Positions 47,001 to 59,717 of a stretch of 64,000 nt of DNA are shown one piece after another. Origin of the DNA: Pristionchus mayeri (lineage: Eukaryota; Nematoda; Chromadorea; Rhabditida; Neodiplogasteridae); the NCBI GenBank assembly GCA_036245805.1, contig BTRK01000006.1:34104901-34168900 (forward strand), read 5' to 3'. Position 1 is the first letter of the stretch. Every line of letters starts with the position of its first letter. Position numbers and translations under genes: made by a program. The notes under the pieces were generated by a model, which was given only the letters and a program-made list of their open reading frames with translations, was not told where the DNA came from and searched no databases.

Positions 47001-50000
47001 TCATATCTCATCTTCTGAGGTCTCATTGGCTCCTTCTTCTTCATTTTCTTCCTCATCTGGTTCTTCGACCTCTTCAGCCTCATCATCCTCTACTACCTCC
47101 TCTTCCTCTTCCTCTTCCTCTTCCTCTTCCTTATCCTTCTCGTCATCTTCTTCATCCACTTCATTCGTCTCCTCTTCCTCTCTTTCTTCCTCATCCTCCT
47201 CCACTTCTTTCTCTTCCTTCTTTGCAGCATCTACAAGTTAGCATCTCGATGTCATAACCGAATTCCTTTATATTAAATTATATTTTCTAATGACAATTAA
47301 TGCTTGATCTTACCCGGATCTTTCTCCTCTGAATTTCCACTCTCCTTCTTCTCCTTCTCTTCTAGTTTCTTCTGCAATCTCCTCTCTCTCGCCAATCTGT
47401 TCTTCTCCTTCCTCCTCTCCTTCTTCTTCCTCTCTTTCTCTTTTTGCTTAGCTTCTTTCTTTTCCTGAAATGAATTGAATAAGTGGGCAATATCAATCGT
47501 TCTTAATAATCATTCAATTATCCCTCTTCATAACACCATAACCATCCTCTCTCGACAAACCTTCTTGATCCTCTCTTTCTCTGCTTTCTTCTCCTCCTTC
47601 CTCCTCACTTTCTCCATCTCCCTCTCTTCTGCCTTCTCCTGTCTTTTCTTCTCCCTCTCCATTTCCCTCTGCTCTCTTATCTCCTCCTTCGTCAGTTCTT
47701 TCACTTTACTCTCCCCTCCTCCCTTGCTTTCTCGAGGTTTGTAGGCAACTTCACGGAACGAGAGAACATATCTGAAATCTCATCATGCCGAATTTGAACG
47801 AAAATAGATTGTGCTCACCGTTGAGGAACCTCGAGAGGCGGCGAGAATCCTCCATGGAAGGTCGAGTCATCGAAGGCGACCTTGTAGGGATCAGTAGCCT
47901 TCGCCGGAGGTTCTTCCACGATTCCTGAAGCAGATTGCTCAGATGTGATTTCAAAGATATCATAATATGATATTTATTTTTATTTTTTTGTAATTCTCTT
48001 CAATAATAACAAATATGGTCTAACCTTTGTAGAATACGGTTGTCTGTGGGTAGAGGGCGAGAATCCAGGCATTCTTGGGGAAGATCGCGTATGAATCTCT
48101 CTCTGGATCAGCTCGATATCGAGGAAGAGGAATCACTCGACGACGGGCCAGAATCGTCTAGAAGTGCTTCTAATGAAAGATCGAACTGGCATCTTTCACC
48201 TTTCCGAAGCGTATTTGTCAACTAAACCAGACTAACTATGGGTTTCCAATTCCTATTTACAGCTAAATTGTACCAACTAATATCTCAGGTATGTTATTCA
48301 ATATGGTGCCTTCCCCTCACCACGGGCTTCTCACTGTCGTCCACATCTCGTATCTCGTATCTTCCATTGTCAGCGATCCCGCGAACCTTCAATTATCTCC
48401 CGTCAGTGCTATTCAACGATGGTGAAGTCCTTTCCCCCTCAATGCGCACCTCTCCGAGTATCCACATGTCCTCGCAGTAGGCAGCGCAGTAGTCACCGAC
48501 TGATAATTTGAACGCGTCATTCGCTCCGATGGCTCCGACGAGAGGAGGAGGATGTTCACCCACGGGAGAGACCCACAGAGGAAGACGGAGACCCTCAAAT
48601 GTGGAGAGTGTCAATCAAAGTGACGAGTACGTAGTGTATGCTCGCGCATAGAGTTTTCGGGAGAATTTTTTCATATATGTTCCAAATTCAAAGTTTTATG
48701 TTTTCTCGTGGATACTCTATATTCTGAAGCATCGCGACGTTTTTATCTACCAAGTACATTGCTTGCGAAAGAACATGTTGACGCGTATTCTCAACAACTA
48801 CAATCGGGAGTGTCTAGTCCGCCCAATACCATGGGCTATCGATCAGACTATCATTATTCTCATAAATCTATGCCATTTCTAATTACGTGAGTACACATGG
48901 AACACTCAAAATACGTCCTCAGTTCACCTTCATCACTGAGACACTAACATTCATCACCAAAAGAAGGAGGAAGGAATATGATGTCGAAATGCATTCTAAC
49001 TTGTTCAGCGAGTAGAGTCATCAGTTCGTGTCTTGCCATGGGAGCAGCCAGATTAGCCCTGAAGGATTCCTCGTTCAGGTCCTGGATTCGCTTGAGCAGT
49101 CGACGAATCTTCGCCACCTGAATGAGTATTTCAATAGGTGCAATTGTTAAATAAAAGATTGTTTCTAGTACTCTATTAATCATTATCATTGTGCTAGAAC
49201 TTGGTTGCCCTAGTTAGTTTTGATAGGCTAGATGACACACGAATTGATCTTTCTTCGATCTAGGGAGAGAATGTTTTAACAGCTGAAACTGATCAATGCG
49301 TACTGTATCTACAGTAACAATAGGTACGGTACCTGCCCCATTCCAATCGTGCTCATCTCCCTCAGTAGTTCCTTCTTCTTCTCTTCGATTGGGTCGACTG
49401 GCTTCTCTTCTTCGACTACTTCCTCTGTCTTCTCGGTATCTGCAGCCTTGGGCACAACCCTCTGCAAAAAATTCAGTTCTATTCTTCTTGCAAATGCAGA
49501 ATCACTCAGTCAAAATAAGTGTTTTATGGTCACAACATTATTTCATTCAATTTTATCAAGAGTCGGGTGATTGAAAAGGACAACTGACCTTCTTCTTCAT
49601 TTTCTTCGTTCGGAAGGGACCGCAGACCTCGACGCATCGTTGAATGGCGTCTCCTGTCTCCTCGTGGCCTTCCAATATCTTCGGCAGCTGTGAATACAAG
49701 TGATAAGATGAGTCTCCCATGATCACAATTTCATTTTGTAAATAGATGCTGAAGGAGCATGCTAAGTAGAGACTACTGTTAGTTGAAGATCATACCATAC
49801 CCCTATATTCCTATATTTTCAAGACTAACTCGAGCATTCATCGAGAGGTCATGGTGTTCCTTATCAATTGCTCGATAAATCTAAGCAGTGTACACAATTT
49901 GATAACGATATGGTAGTAGCATGAAATTTCCAATCAAGTTCACAGCCAAGTAAATAAGAATATACTAAAAAATAAAGGGAAAAGAGTAGTTGAGGCTTCA

Positions 50001-50091
50001 TTAATTCCCGTCGACCTACCTCATTCTGAATTTCATCTAGTTCATTCGTCTCTTCCTCTATGGCGACTTCCGTCCGATTCTTGTTGACCAT
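47001..50091 (-). CDS. sgf29: SGF29 tandem-Tudor SAGA subunit with long charged C-terminal extension
   Basis: Eleven exons on the minus strand from 50091-50020 to 47230-47001, in phase, about 485 aa. Residues 1-140 are mostly helical. The tandem Tudor region has LRLPLWVSPVGEHPPPLVG, MWILGEVRGIADNGRYEI, ARRRVIPLPRYRADPE, ILALYPQTTVFYKG, and FHGGFSPPLEVPQRYVLSF. These align block by block with human SGF29/CCDC101, which reads H3K4me2/3 for the SAGA and ATAC acetyltransferase complexes. Human SGF29 (about 293 aa) ends just after that last block. Here about 180 further residues follow: a lysine/glutamate coiled-coil stretch (exons 47771-47561 and 47464-47314), then an almost pure Glu/Asp tail from the last exon. 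The start at 50091 follows an acceptor-like TTTACAG; an in-frame methionine at 50124 is the alternative. It is convergent with THAP-like gene 1. Confidence 0.9.
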
Positions 50092-50124
50092 ATCAACAAT
50101 CTGTAAAGCATTGGTATAAAGCAT

Positions 50125-51300
50125 GAAGGGCGAAGGGAGAAGGGAGGTGGTATAGTAAAGGGAGAAGAGGAATGGACGGAGCCAAGAGACAGCTAGTGCT
50201 CTCTTTCCTCCTCTCTTCTCCCTCCACCCTCCTCTTCCTCTTCCTCTTCCTCCTCCTTCCCCTCTATGTCGTCTGCCTCCCCTCGGGTTGTGCCAGGAGG
50301 CCGCGTCGCCCCATCCAATTTTGCTAGGGAGAGAGAGCTCATGTCTCTCTCAGTTTCGTGTGCTCTCTCGTTCCTTCTCGTCGTCTCTCACTCGCTTCCT
50401 TCTCCATAGTCTCTCTCTTCGCGCCGTCTGGTGAACGGGCGAAGGGAGAAAAGGACAGCAGCAGCTGAACCAAGAGAGGCGAATGAGTAACCGAGCAATC
50501 GAGAGAGAAGGGGGGAAGGGGGAGGAGGGGGGAAGAGGAGGAGGAGGAGGAGATCGGATGGTCAATCCCTCACAAATCCTCATTACTCATACGGTCGATC
50601 ATCCATACTGTCCCAATAGCACACATTATTTACGATATAACTACAGAATGGATACACAGCATGGACCAGTAGGGAAGCCAATGCACAACTTTACAAAAAA
50701 AGTGTAGCATGTCTACTATTACATACTAACGATCTATCGTTCACAGGTGTGATTGTTAATTAGCGTTGTTGTTGTTGAATGGACGAGCCCTAAACCCTTC
50801 ACACTTTTATGGACGAAAATATTCTTCTTCCGTTACCTATCGTATCTGCGAATACAATACCGTGTCCGTCGGGGAGAGAGGACAACTTTCAACTTCGATC
50901 CCGCTATTATTTCTCTTCGAAACTGCTCTAAAACTCCTCTCTTGCTCCCGAATCTGCGGTGATCCTTACTACAAGTTACTCTTCATCTCCCAGGCAAACA
51001 AAGCTCCTCTCGCTCATATTTGACTACCTACTTTCAGTGAATAAGTTGTGCTCGATGGTGGAGAGAAATGAGTTTCGATATAGATCACAAGAGAAGAGAG
51101 TCAGAATAGAATGAGAGGATGCTGACTCACCAGAGATGATCAAACAGACTCCCGTTCACAAATCCAACCATAACTTTGTATAAATAGAATCGCCCGCATA
51201 TTCCCATCACACTTTACATGCTCCCTCTAGGCCGTACTAGTGTGAAGAATTTCATCTCTACCAATTGCTTGTCGTCATTGATGTCGATACCTATTCTATC
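50125..51300. other. Intergenic region, divergent promoters
   Basis: This lies between the 5' ends of the - strand SGF29 gene and the + strand TTL gene. It is rich in CT tracts (50200-50420) and GA tracts (50490-50560). There is no exon chain, and open frames here are low-complexity. Promoter elements of both genes are expected but not identifiable by eye. Confidence 0.5.
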
Positions 51301-52156
51301 ATGGCCTACCTTCAGATGTCGTCCTCCCTTCTCTCTCTCCTCCTCCTCCTCGTCTCTGCCCTCCTAATCTCAGCTCGAGACCAGACAGTGGGTGCTCGAG
51401 GGCAGCTCATGTGCGGTGATCAGCCACTCGCCAATGCAGAAGTCAAACTATGGGAACTCGATACCTGTGAGTAGGCAATTTTTTACATGCGTACAATTTC
51501 GTGAGAGCTGTAGTAAAGGAATAATAACAGAGGACTAGGGAATATAACATAATGCAGGGCCGGATCCGGATGATCTCCTCATGACTGTCTACACCGACTC
51601 CCAGGGAAGATTCTCGGTAAGCAACAATCTAAGAGTGGATCCGGGGCAGTTAGACATTAAACATTAGACATTTAGACTTCCTAGACTGAAAATGATATCG
51701 CAGGTGTGGGGAACGGAGAATGAGATCACTACGATCAGCCCCGTCGTCAAATTCTACCACAGATGCAACAACAAGGGACTATTCAACATCCCCAATGTGA
51801 GTCAAGAGTACTCTTCGTATTGGATGAGAATAGAAAGTAGGCTAAAGCGATAATATCTTCAGTTCTGCAAGCGAAAGGTCACTTACGCCATTCCCTCCTC
51901 CTACATCGCCAATGGAAAATCCGTGCAGCGATGGTGAGTCTCATCTCGCATTTCTATCGATACTAAAGGAGAATTGTGAGGGAAGCAGTAGATACTAATG
52001 AGATCGAGAGAGAGAGAGGGGATGGAGGACTCTCGCACTGATTGATAGCCAAAGAGAGAAGGGGAGATTCTTTTGAATGCCAACAATTTGAGGTACGAGA
52101 TGGGAACGATGAACATGGAGGCAAAGCAGAAGAACGAGGACACGGAATGCATATAA
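51301..52156 (+). CDS. Transthyretin-like (TTL/TTR) secreted protein
   Basis: Five exons: 51301-51466, 51558-51616, 51704-51796, 51863-51933 and 52093-52156, all in phase, about 150 aa. A leucine-rich signal peptide (MSSSLLSLLLLLVSALLISA) is followed by the family hallmarks VGARGQLMCGDQPLANAEVK, LWELDTW, TDSQGRFS, SPVVKFYHRCN and the closing YEMGTMNMEA. This is the nematode-expanded transthyretin-like family of small secreted beta-sandwich proteins, distinct from thyroid-hormone-binding transthyretin. Some members act extracellularly (TTR-52 bridges apoptotic cells), but no specific role can be assigned here. The start at 51301 gives the shortest N-terminus with a full signal peptide; a methionine five codons further in is also possible. 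A poly(A) signal AATAAA lies at 52269. Confidence 0.95.
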
Positions 52157-52554
52157 GAAGAAGGACACTCCTGTACTCCCCTTCATCTAGTCCACTGTAA
52201 ATACGTTGTACTGCCATCTCATTCCCATTCCATCGAATGAAACCACGAAAAAAATGAATCTTCAAGACAATAAAGAATTACCCGAATAAATGGAAATTTG
52301 AAAGAACAAGAGCAATAGAGACTGGAATGGCAATATACTTTCAGCGTGTATACAGTATGCCAGAGGGTATGCCGTTTAAACGCGCGCTAACAAATTGGTG
52401 TGTTTAAAAGTGCGTCGAGTGTGTGCGGGAAGCCGACCATTCTGTCGTTTCCTTCGCACCATCACGCGAATTGTAGAGGAAATTCGTTTGTATTATGAAC
52501 TGAGCTGACCAGGATCATTTTTATATCTCCTAGTTCATAGTATATTTAATCAGA

Positions 52555-55500
52555 ATGTCATCAAAATCGTCCAATTACCTGGCGCGTAACCAAGAAGTGA
52601 GTTGAGAAGGCTACTTTTCTTGTTATACCTCAAAGGCAATGGTTGTTAGGATGAAGTTTTATCCGATGAGATGTCGATTCGTCTGTTTCTTTCAGCAGTT
52701 GCCGATTCAATCACTGATGAAAGCATTGACGACTGAGAGATGCATTGTATGCGAAGAGGTGAGTGCTGAACAATAAGTTGGTAATCGTTCTCTGCGACCG
52801 ACCGATGATATTGTTATCCCTCAAGATTATACAAGATTGAGAATAAACCTCTTTCATTATTTGATGTTTTGTTTTCATTTAGTAAAAGGAGGTTCAGTCT
52901 CTTCAACGTAAAATTTCTATATAATCAGTTGATTCCAGTCTCTCATTCCTGGTGAATACTTCGCTCTTCCAACGGAGGTTTCCGAGCTCAAGCGATGGGC
53001 ACACGGTCTCTTTCCCAGAGATCCAGACGATTTCCAGCTCTTCATCGAGCACACTCGAGTACGTTTCTATTTTTATTCGAGAAAAAAACGAAATCATTCC
53101 GAGAAGAAAATAGGTCTCTGCTTCATCATGAATTACTTTGAGGAAGTAATCTCCTTTCAGGTCATGAATGAACCTTTCCTTTGTTCTGCTCACTTCTCTC
53201 GAGAAAGCATCATGTCCGAGGTTAGACCAGCTATGATATTTTTATAATGATCTTCAATTTTCCACATCTCACGATTCTTTACTAAGTTAGCCGGATCATT
53301 GAAGTTCAAATTTAACATTTTTACACTGAGTATTCAGCGGCCACTCCGTCTTTTTCCACGATCAACTCCTGTCGAGTACGAGGGATCTATGAGAAATCGA
53401 ACGGTGAGTGTTACGATGCATGCTTAGAGAGACAACCGCTGATACATTATTGTGCGTTTCAGGCAAAAATGTGGCAACGGCGGAAATGCATTGTTTGCGG
53501 AGCACAGAGACCTTCAGATGAGGTGAAATGGCGTTTAGATATTTCGAAGATTACGGTAATCACGAGTATGCCAATTAATCGTTCAAAGATCTCTTGTGAG
53601 GGTAGAGATTATGCCCGGAGATCTTTTATGGTTGCTTTTTGCAGGTGTATCCCTTCACTCAGAAGACTCCGCTGGTCGAGGTCTGGTGCAACAGCATCTT
53701 CCCTAATGACATCAAATCATCACAAAGGCTGTTGAAACTGGTAAGCAATAGAATAGCCAAAAATAGAGGAATCAGAATAACAAAAAACAGCGAATGGAAA
53801 AGTATATAAAAAAGTGGTGATTGTATCAGGCGATTCGTGCAGTCTCTCCCACTCTCTGCGGGGAGCACTTCCCTTCGCATTGCTTCGATCGAGCACGAGA
53901 TCTCATTCCTAACTCCATACCCACCATGGCCGTACGTGTTGACATGCAGAAAAAATATGATTTCTCTTTAGAAATTAACCATAATCTTGGGTGAATGATA
54001 ACGTGTAAGATGGGATAACATGGTAACCCGACATACTTTTTCGCTATTGCGAATTCATCAGTTCAAGAATTGCAGAAAGTGCGAACTCATTCGAATGTGA
54101 TGGATATTCTGAACAAGGCGAAGGCAGATCTGCAGAAAGTCCTGCCAGGGAACTACATGTGAGTTGCAACTGTGATACTTCAACAAGATAATCAATGTAT
54201 CGTACCTTTCATTTTCAATGGTGCAATGAACGAGCTGAAACATCGGGGGGCTTCCTAACAATAATAGAGGTGTATCTTTAAATTTCTGTGTTTCTCACAT
54301 TTTAATGTTTCTCACATTTTAAAAATTACATAATATCACGAGAAATCAAATCAAAATATGCAGTATTTCTATAGGAAATGGGTAACTTATTGTGATAGAA
54401 AAGGAGGCGGAGCTTGCGATTTCCGACGATCCTAAACATATGAAAAATTGCATAATTTTAAAGAGCCATTTCTAATAGAAAAAAGTAAATATTTTATGTT
54501 AATTTATTGCTAATTAATGTAATATCATATGAGGAATCCAGAAATGAAAGGATTTTCAGATATACTTTCTAGGAAGCCCACAATTGTCTTGAAAATTTTG
54601 AAAATTTCAAAACGTTTCAGCTCGTTAGTTGTACCGTTGAAAATGAAAGGTACGATAGTCAGAGCTCTCTTCCTAGAAAATAGACCGTTTCATTGTAAAG
54701 GAAAAATTGTTAGTTGTGGATAATTGTGTAGCAGTGATTGGTGCAGTTCTTCTTCTCATTTCTTCACTCTTTTCAGTCCTCGTGAGGATGTTTGGGCGAA
54801 AGTCGATCGAGATGCTGGATTTGTAGACGGAATCATCCCGAACCTCTCGTCGAAAATTACACCCATGAATAATGCGAGTGGTCAGTTGTTGCATAATAAT
54901 TGCAATCTCCTCACTGTAAACTATGAAATCTAATCAAAATCTTTCAATTTCAGCAGTCCAACCATCTTCTCGGAAGCCGTCAATGGAATTGAGATCAGAC
55001 CCGTTCCTGATTGAGCAACCACTGCGAGATTACAAAAAAGAAAGGTTCATTTTCCAATTTTGGGAATGAAAAAAACAATATTTTTAGCCCCCTACTGTTT
55101 GACTCTTCAAAACTAGCCGAAGAGCCGATGAAAGAAGAGGAAGATCTCTGTTCAATTGTCAGTTATAATTATAGGCCATCCCTCTGCACGTTTGTTTGAC
55201 ACGAGGAATAGTTAAAATCACTAGTTTTAGGAACTGCCTGAGCACTACCAATGGAATTCTCTTGGAGAAGGCACTTCCTCCTCTCCATCTTCACATGCGC
55301 AAGGCATGCGAGACGAATCGGAAGTGCATACTGACGAGGTTCCTCCTAAGAGGAGACCCGGCCGTCCTCGCAAGAATTTCCCTCAGCCCACTAAAACGGC
55401 CGAGCCCGACCCTGCCGTAACAACCAGATTTGGTGAGTTCATATCCTGTAAAAAAACTTTCCTTCTTTTCTACACAAATTACATTATTACATAAAATTGT

Positions 55501-58500
55501 ATTTATAATTTTCAAGCGTATTGTAGGCCGTCAAGTCAAACGAAAAGTGATTGAGGACTACGCGGTGGCAAAGAGGAGAGATAAGACAAAGGAGGGCGTG
55601 GCGAAAGGTTTTTTCTTGAATATATTGAATATAACATTTTCACGCGTAAATCATAATAATTGGTTGAAATTTTGAATCATTGTCAAATCCACCTTCAGCA
55701 CATCGTCAATTCATTCGTCAACAGCGTGAGAAAGCTAGAGAAGAGAAAGAAACGGAGGGAGAAGAGACAGGACAAGTGAGCAAGCACTGCCATTCATATG
55801 TGGAAAGATAAATATCACATGCATCGAACTATACTCACTAAAGATAGAACACTTCCAACGCCAAGAACGAGCTAATAAACAGAGATAAAACTTAAGGCCT
55901 TTCAGCCTCGGGAGAAGAAAGTTCGCAGTCGTCCAAACAAACTGCAGATGCAGAAGGGGAAGTGTTCAATGTGCAGATCAACAGTGGAGGCAACTCTCTT
56001 TGGAATGAAGGAACACGCGAGAGAACACTGTCAAGAGTCACTCAAGTGAGTTCGAACCGCTTGTTAGAAGAAGAAAATGTTCAATGTTTCATTCGTTGTA
56101 TAGATTGAAAGTTTTTGATCAAGTATGTGCTTGTAGATGTCCCTTCGAGCCATGTGATGTCATTTCGACCAAGAGGTCGAGGATCGCACAACACACCCAG
56201 GTGAATTGAATGAAAAATCTCACTTAAAATGAAATAATGGTGAAGATATGAGATCATCGTTGTTCATTCGATTATCTAACTTCACACTCTCTAATTTTCA
56301 GGTCGATCATCAACGCTGGGCACTCCCAATCGATCTCTGTGAGACGAACAAAAATTTAGATAGAGAAATAAAAATGGTTCGTGTTTAGACTAACATCACT
56401 TTCATCACTTTATATTTTTCGAAATGAATGATCTCTGCAGACGATGGAGCGCTGCTTCCCCTCAGCGATGAAACGAGCTAACGAGAGCGGATCCGCCCCC
56501 TGCACCATCTGCTCGGTATCGTAATCTTATCCAACGACCCATTTGACTCATACAAATATTTTAAACCAATGATATTGTCTAACATAATAATATCAGCAAA
56601 CAACTTGAAAACTAAATTTATATTAATTATTAAAAATATCGCAGCTTTTACAGTTGATCGTCTCTCCTGACTATCGTTCCCTCTACTCTCATGCGTGCAT
56701 CCATCTCCCATCCAGGCCATTCCACTGCTCGGTAACTTGAAATTCATTCTTTGCTTTCTAAGAAATGTTTCAACGTCAACAATGGTTTTCTCAGGAATGC
56801 GTTGCCTTCGAAGCATATACCGAGGAGGAGATTGAGTATCACCACAAAGAGGCAAAGTGTGGAGGAGACGTCGTGTCCAAGTGAGCATTCTGTAGTTATT
56901 GATCTGATGAGATTCTGAGAAAAAATAATATAATAAGTTTGAATCAATAAGGAGGAGTATATGAGTGACTATCTGAGAGAACTAACCTTGTGCCGTACAA
57001 TGAAAAATAAAGTCCCACTGTGAAGAGTGTTGTAGGGGTAACTTTTCACGTAGAGTTCGAAAATCGACCTTAGAAAGCCGTATCTCTAACCCCTCATTTC
57101 CTGTGTCGCGCTGTAGCTGGGTGGTCGGTTTTTGTATCTTTTGAACGGCTCTTCCAAACCTCATAAATGTATAGTGATTCTGAAAGATCTCGACGATATA
57201 AGCATTTTTACTATTGGAAGTGAAAGGCTAGCTCATCTGTGAAAAAAATTATGACTATTTGAAAAATTTTCCATGACTCAAAATTGACGTCCTGGTAAAT
57301 TGTAATCCGAATGCCCCTTTTTAAATATGTTATTTAGATTCTACGTGAAAAGTTACCCCTACGTACATCTTTTCGCTCCAAAAGAGGCCAATGCATGGGG
57401 TCTCCTAATTCTCCGAAAATGTCATTGTCGTAATTCTTAGTAGAAATATGTGTATTTCAAGCGAATCATCGCCAAATCAGATCAGTTTCGAATTAATTTT
57501 GACGATTCTAGAATAAGTAGGTAAAAATACGCTGGAAAAATCGGGGTTTGCGTCAAGTCTAAAAATTCAATTTTTCTTACTTCGAAAAATCGCAATTTTG
57601 AACGTTGTTATCTTAAAATATTCAAATGAAATATCGCATTTACCGGGTGAATCTTATAATAGGTACCGGCATAGATTAGAAAATGGTGTGGAGAGGCTCC
57701 TCACCAATTGCGATACTTGAAATATTCTCGCCCGAAAACGCTATTAAGAAAGAGCAGGAATTGCAATATATTGAATTCTCAAAGCATTTTCTTTAAAAAT
57801 TGATCAATTTTTGTTGATTAATGCTTTCTCGCTCATGATGTGTTGATTAACGTTGAATAGAGTGGAGTATGCGTTGTTTTCAAAGTTTCGATTTTCACAA
57901 TGTTGATAATTTAGATTTTTTTCGATCTTTGAAATCTGTAAGTGCTCACATATTTTCCGATCACCTTACTTGCCAAAGTTGTTGTACGCTTGAAATTATT
58001 CCATTCCCATCGAAAATACCCATTTTTTGTTCGTAAATATTATTTACATACTCTCAAAACATCGTTTTCGGGCGAGAATATTTCAAGTATCGCAATTGGT
58101 GAGGAGCCTCTCCACACCATTTTCTAATCTATGTCGGTACCTATTATAAGATTCACCCGGTAAATGCGATATTTCATTTGAATATTTTAAGATAACAACG
58201 TTCAAAATTGCGATTTTTCGAAGTAAGAAAAATCGAATTTTTAGACTTGACGCAAACCCCGATTTTTTCAGCGTATTTTTACCTACTTATTCTAGAATCG
58301 TCAAAATTAGTTCGAAACTGATCTGATTTGGCGATTATTCGCTTGAAATACACATATTTCTACTAAGAATTACGACAATGACATTTTCGGAGAATTAGGA
58401 GACCCCATGCATTGGCCTCTTTTGGAGCGAAAAGAAGTACCTATGGGTAACTTTTCACATAGAATCTAAATAACACATTTAAAAAGGGGCATTCGGATTA

Positions 58501-59717
58501 CAATTTACCAGGACGTCAATTTTGAGTCATGGAAAATTTTTCAAATAGTCATAATTTTTTTCACAGATGAGCTAGCCTTTCACTTCCAATAGTAAAAATG
58601 CTTATATCGTCGAGATCTTTCAGAATCACTATACATTTATGAGGTTTGGAAGAGCCGTTCAAAAATACAAAAACCGACCACCCTCCATTGGCCAAAAACC
58701 GGAACTTTTCGAACTCTACGTGAAAAGTTACCCCTAGAACACTTTTCACATTGGGACTTTATTTTTCGTTGTACGGCACATATCTGGAATTGCTCAGTTC
58801 TCTCAGATAGTCACTCATATTTATATATTATAATAAGAGGTGAAATAGCCACGTAAAATTTCGTCATCAATGCTACTTAAAAAAGCATATCACATTTTAA
58901 CTACAATTAACTGGACGATGACTCAGAATGGACGATGCCGTTATTTCCCTTGTGGAAAGTCTCTTCAAGACAGCCTTCCCCATGTATGCCCACCTCCTCG
59001 AGTCAGTTCTTTCTTCAACATTTGTGTTATGGAAGGATAAAAATTTGTATTATTAACCTATTTATAGTGTTATCCCATTTCAAAAAGTGTTCAATTCTGA
59101 TAAGAAAATACGGCATGATTGAAATGGTTATTGCAGCGATATGAACCAAATGGACGTCGATGAAGGCGTGCAAGATCCTCTACCTCTCTTCCAATCCAGT
59201 TAGACAACTATTTTTGTAGCGTCATGATAATATGATTTTCTAAATTGTTAAAAATACCTATATTTCGGCACAGTGAGAAATAGGTTAAAAGAATCATTGC
59301 AGCGTCCGACGAAAGCCCTGGCGAGACGAGAAAGAAAGAAGAGCAAGAATTACATGAATTTCCCAACTCTTCCCTCTCTGTCCATCCTTCAGGAGATTAC
59401 ACCATTAATGACGCCAGTCCACATGGAGAATCGAATTATATTGATGAGAAACCGGTGGTGAATTCCGTGGACCATGATCATCAATACACCGGGTAAGGTA
59501 TTCCGCTCTCTCTCTCTCATTAGAATATCAGGAAGAGCATTCGAAATTCGAAGTGTTATTTATTTATTTATCGCACATTCACCAGATGCTTCACCAGATG
59601 CTTCACCATCTGGTAAGATTGAAAAATTACAGCCCGATGAAACTTCTGGAGCCGGTTCTACATCACGATCTTCTTGATAACTTCAAAGTTGATGACATCG
59701 AAAAAATCGAGATGTAA
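52555..59717 (+). CDS. Protein with two THAP-like fingers, an AT-hook and C2H2-type fingers (gene 2)
   Basis: Model of 25 exons from 52555-52596 to 59633-59717, about 766 aa. THAP-like finger 1: RCIVCEE, YFALPTEVSELKRWA, FLCSAHFSRESI. Finger 2: RKCIVCGAQRPSDE, LVEVWCNSIFP, TLCGEHFPSHCF. An AT-hook (KRRPGRPRKN, exon 55231-55432) follows, then Cys/His fingers: CSMCRSTVE...HAREHC, CPFEPCDV...RIAQHTQ, and APCTICS with ACIHLPSRPFHC. The last 130 residues are acidic and polar. This is a nuclear DNA-binding protein by domain content, target unknown. THAP-like fingers suggest kinship with gene 1 at 44 kb and with synMuv regulators. Exons 1-21 are firm. After the 2-kb intron that holds a foldback element, the exons at 58927-59046, 59137-59198 and 59303-59492 fit in phase but are less certain, and 59588-59611 might be an extra exon. 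Poly(A) signal candidate AATAAA at 59973. Confidence 0.8.
56959..58820. mobile_element. Foldback element, copy 1 of the ATATGAGTGACTATC family
   Basis: About 1.86 kb with ends ATATGAGTGACTATCTGAGA and its complement. The two arms pair over most of their length around a centre near 57.87 kb (AATGTTGATAATTTAG region). It lies in the intron between exons 56795-56880 and 58927-59046 of THAP-like gene 2. It has no coding frame of note. The outer few hundred bases match the element at 60082-61943, so both belong to one family. Confidence 0.85.

Noticed and set aside
47026..47241. Poly-serine frame on the + strand
   Set aside because: It is the antisense of the Glu/Asp-coding tail of the SGF29 gene, whose exons are in phase on the minus strand.
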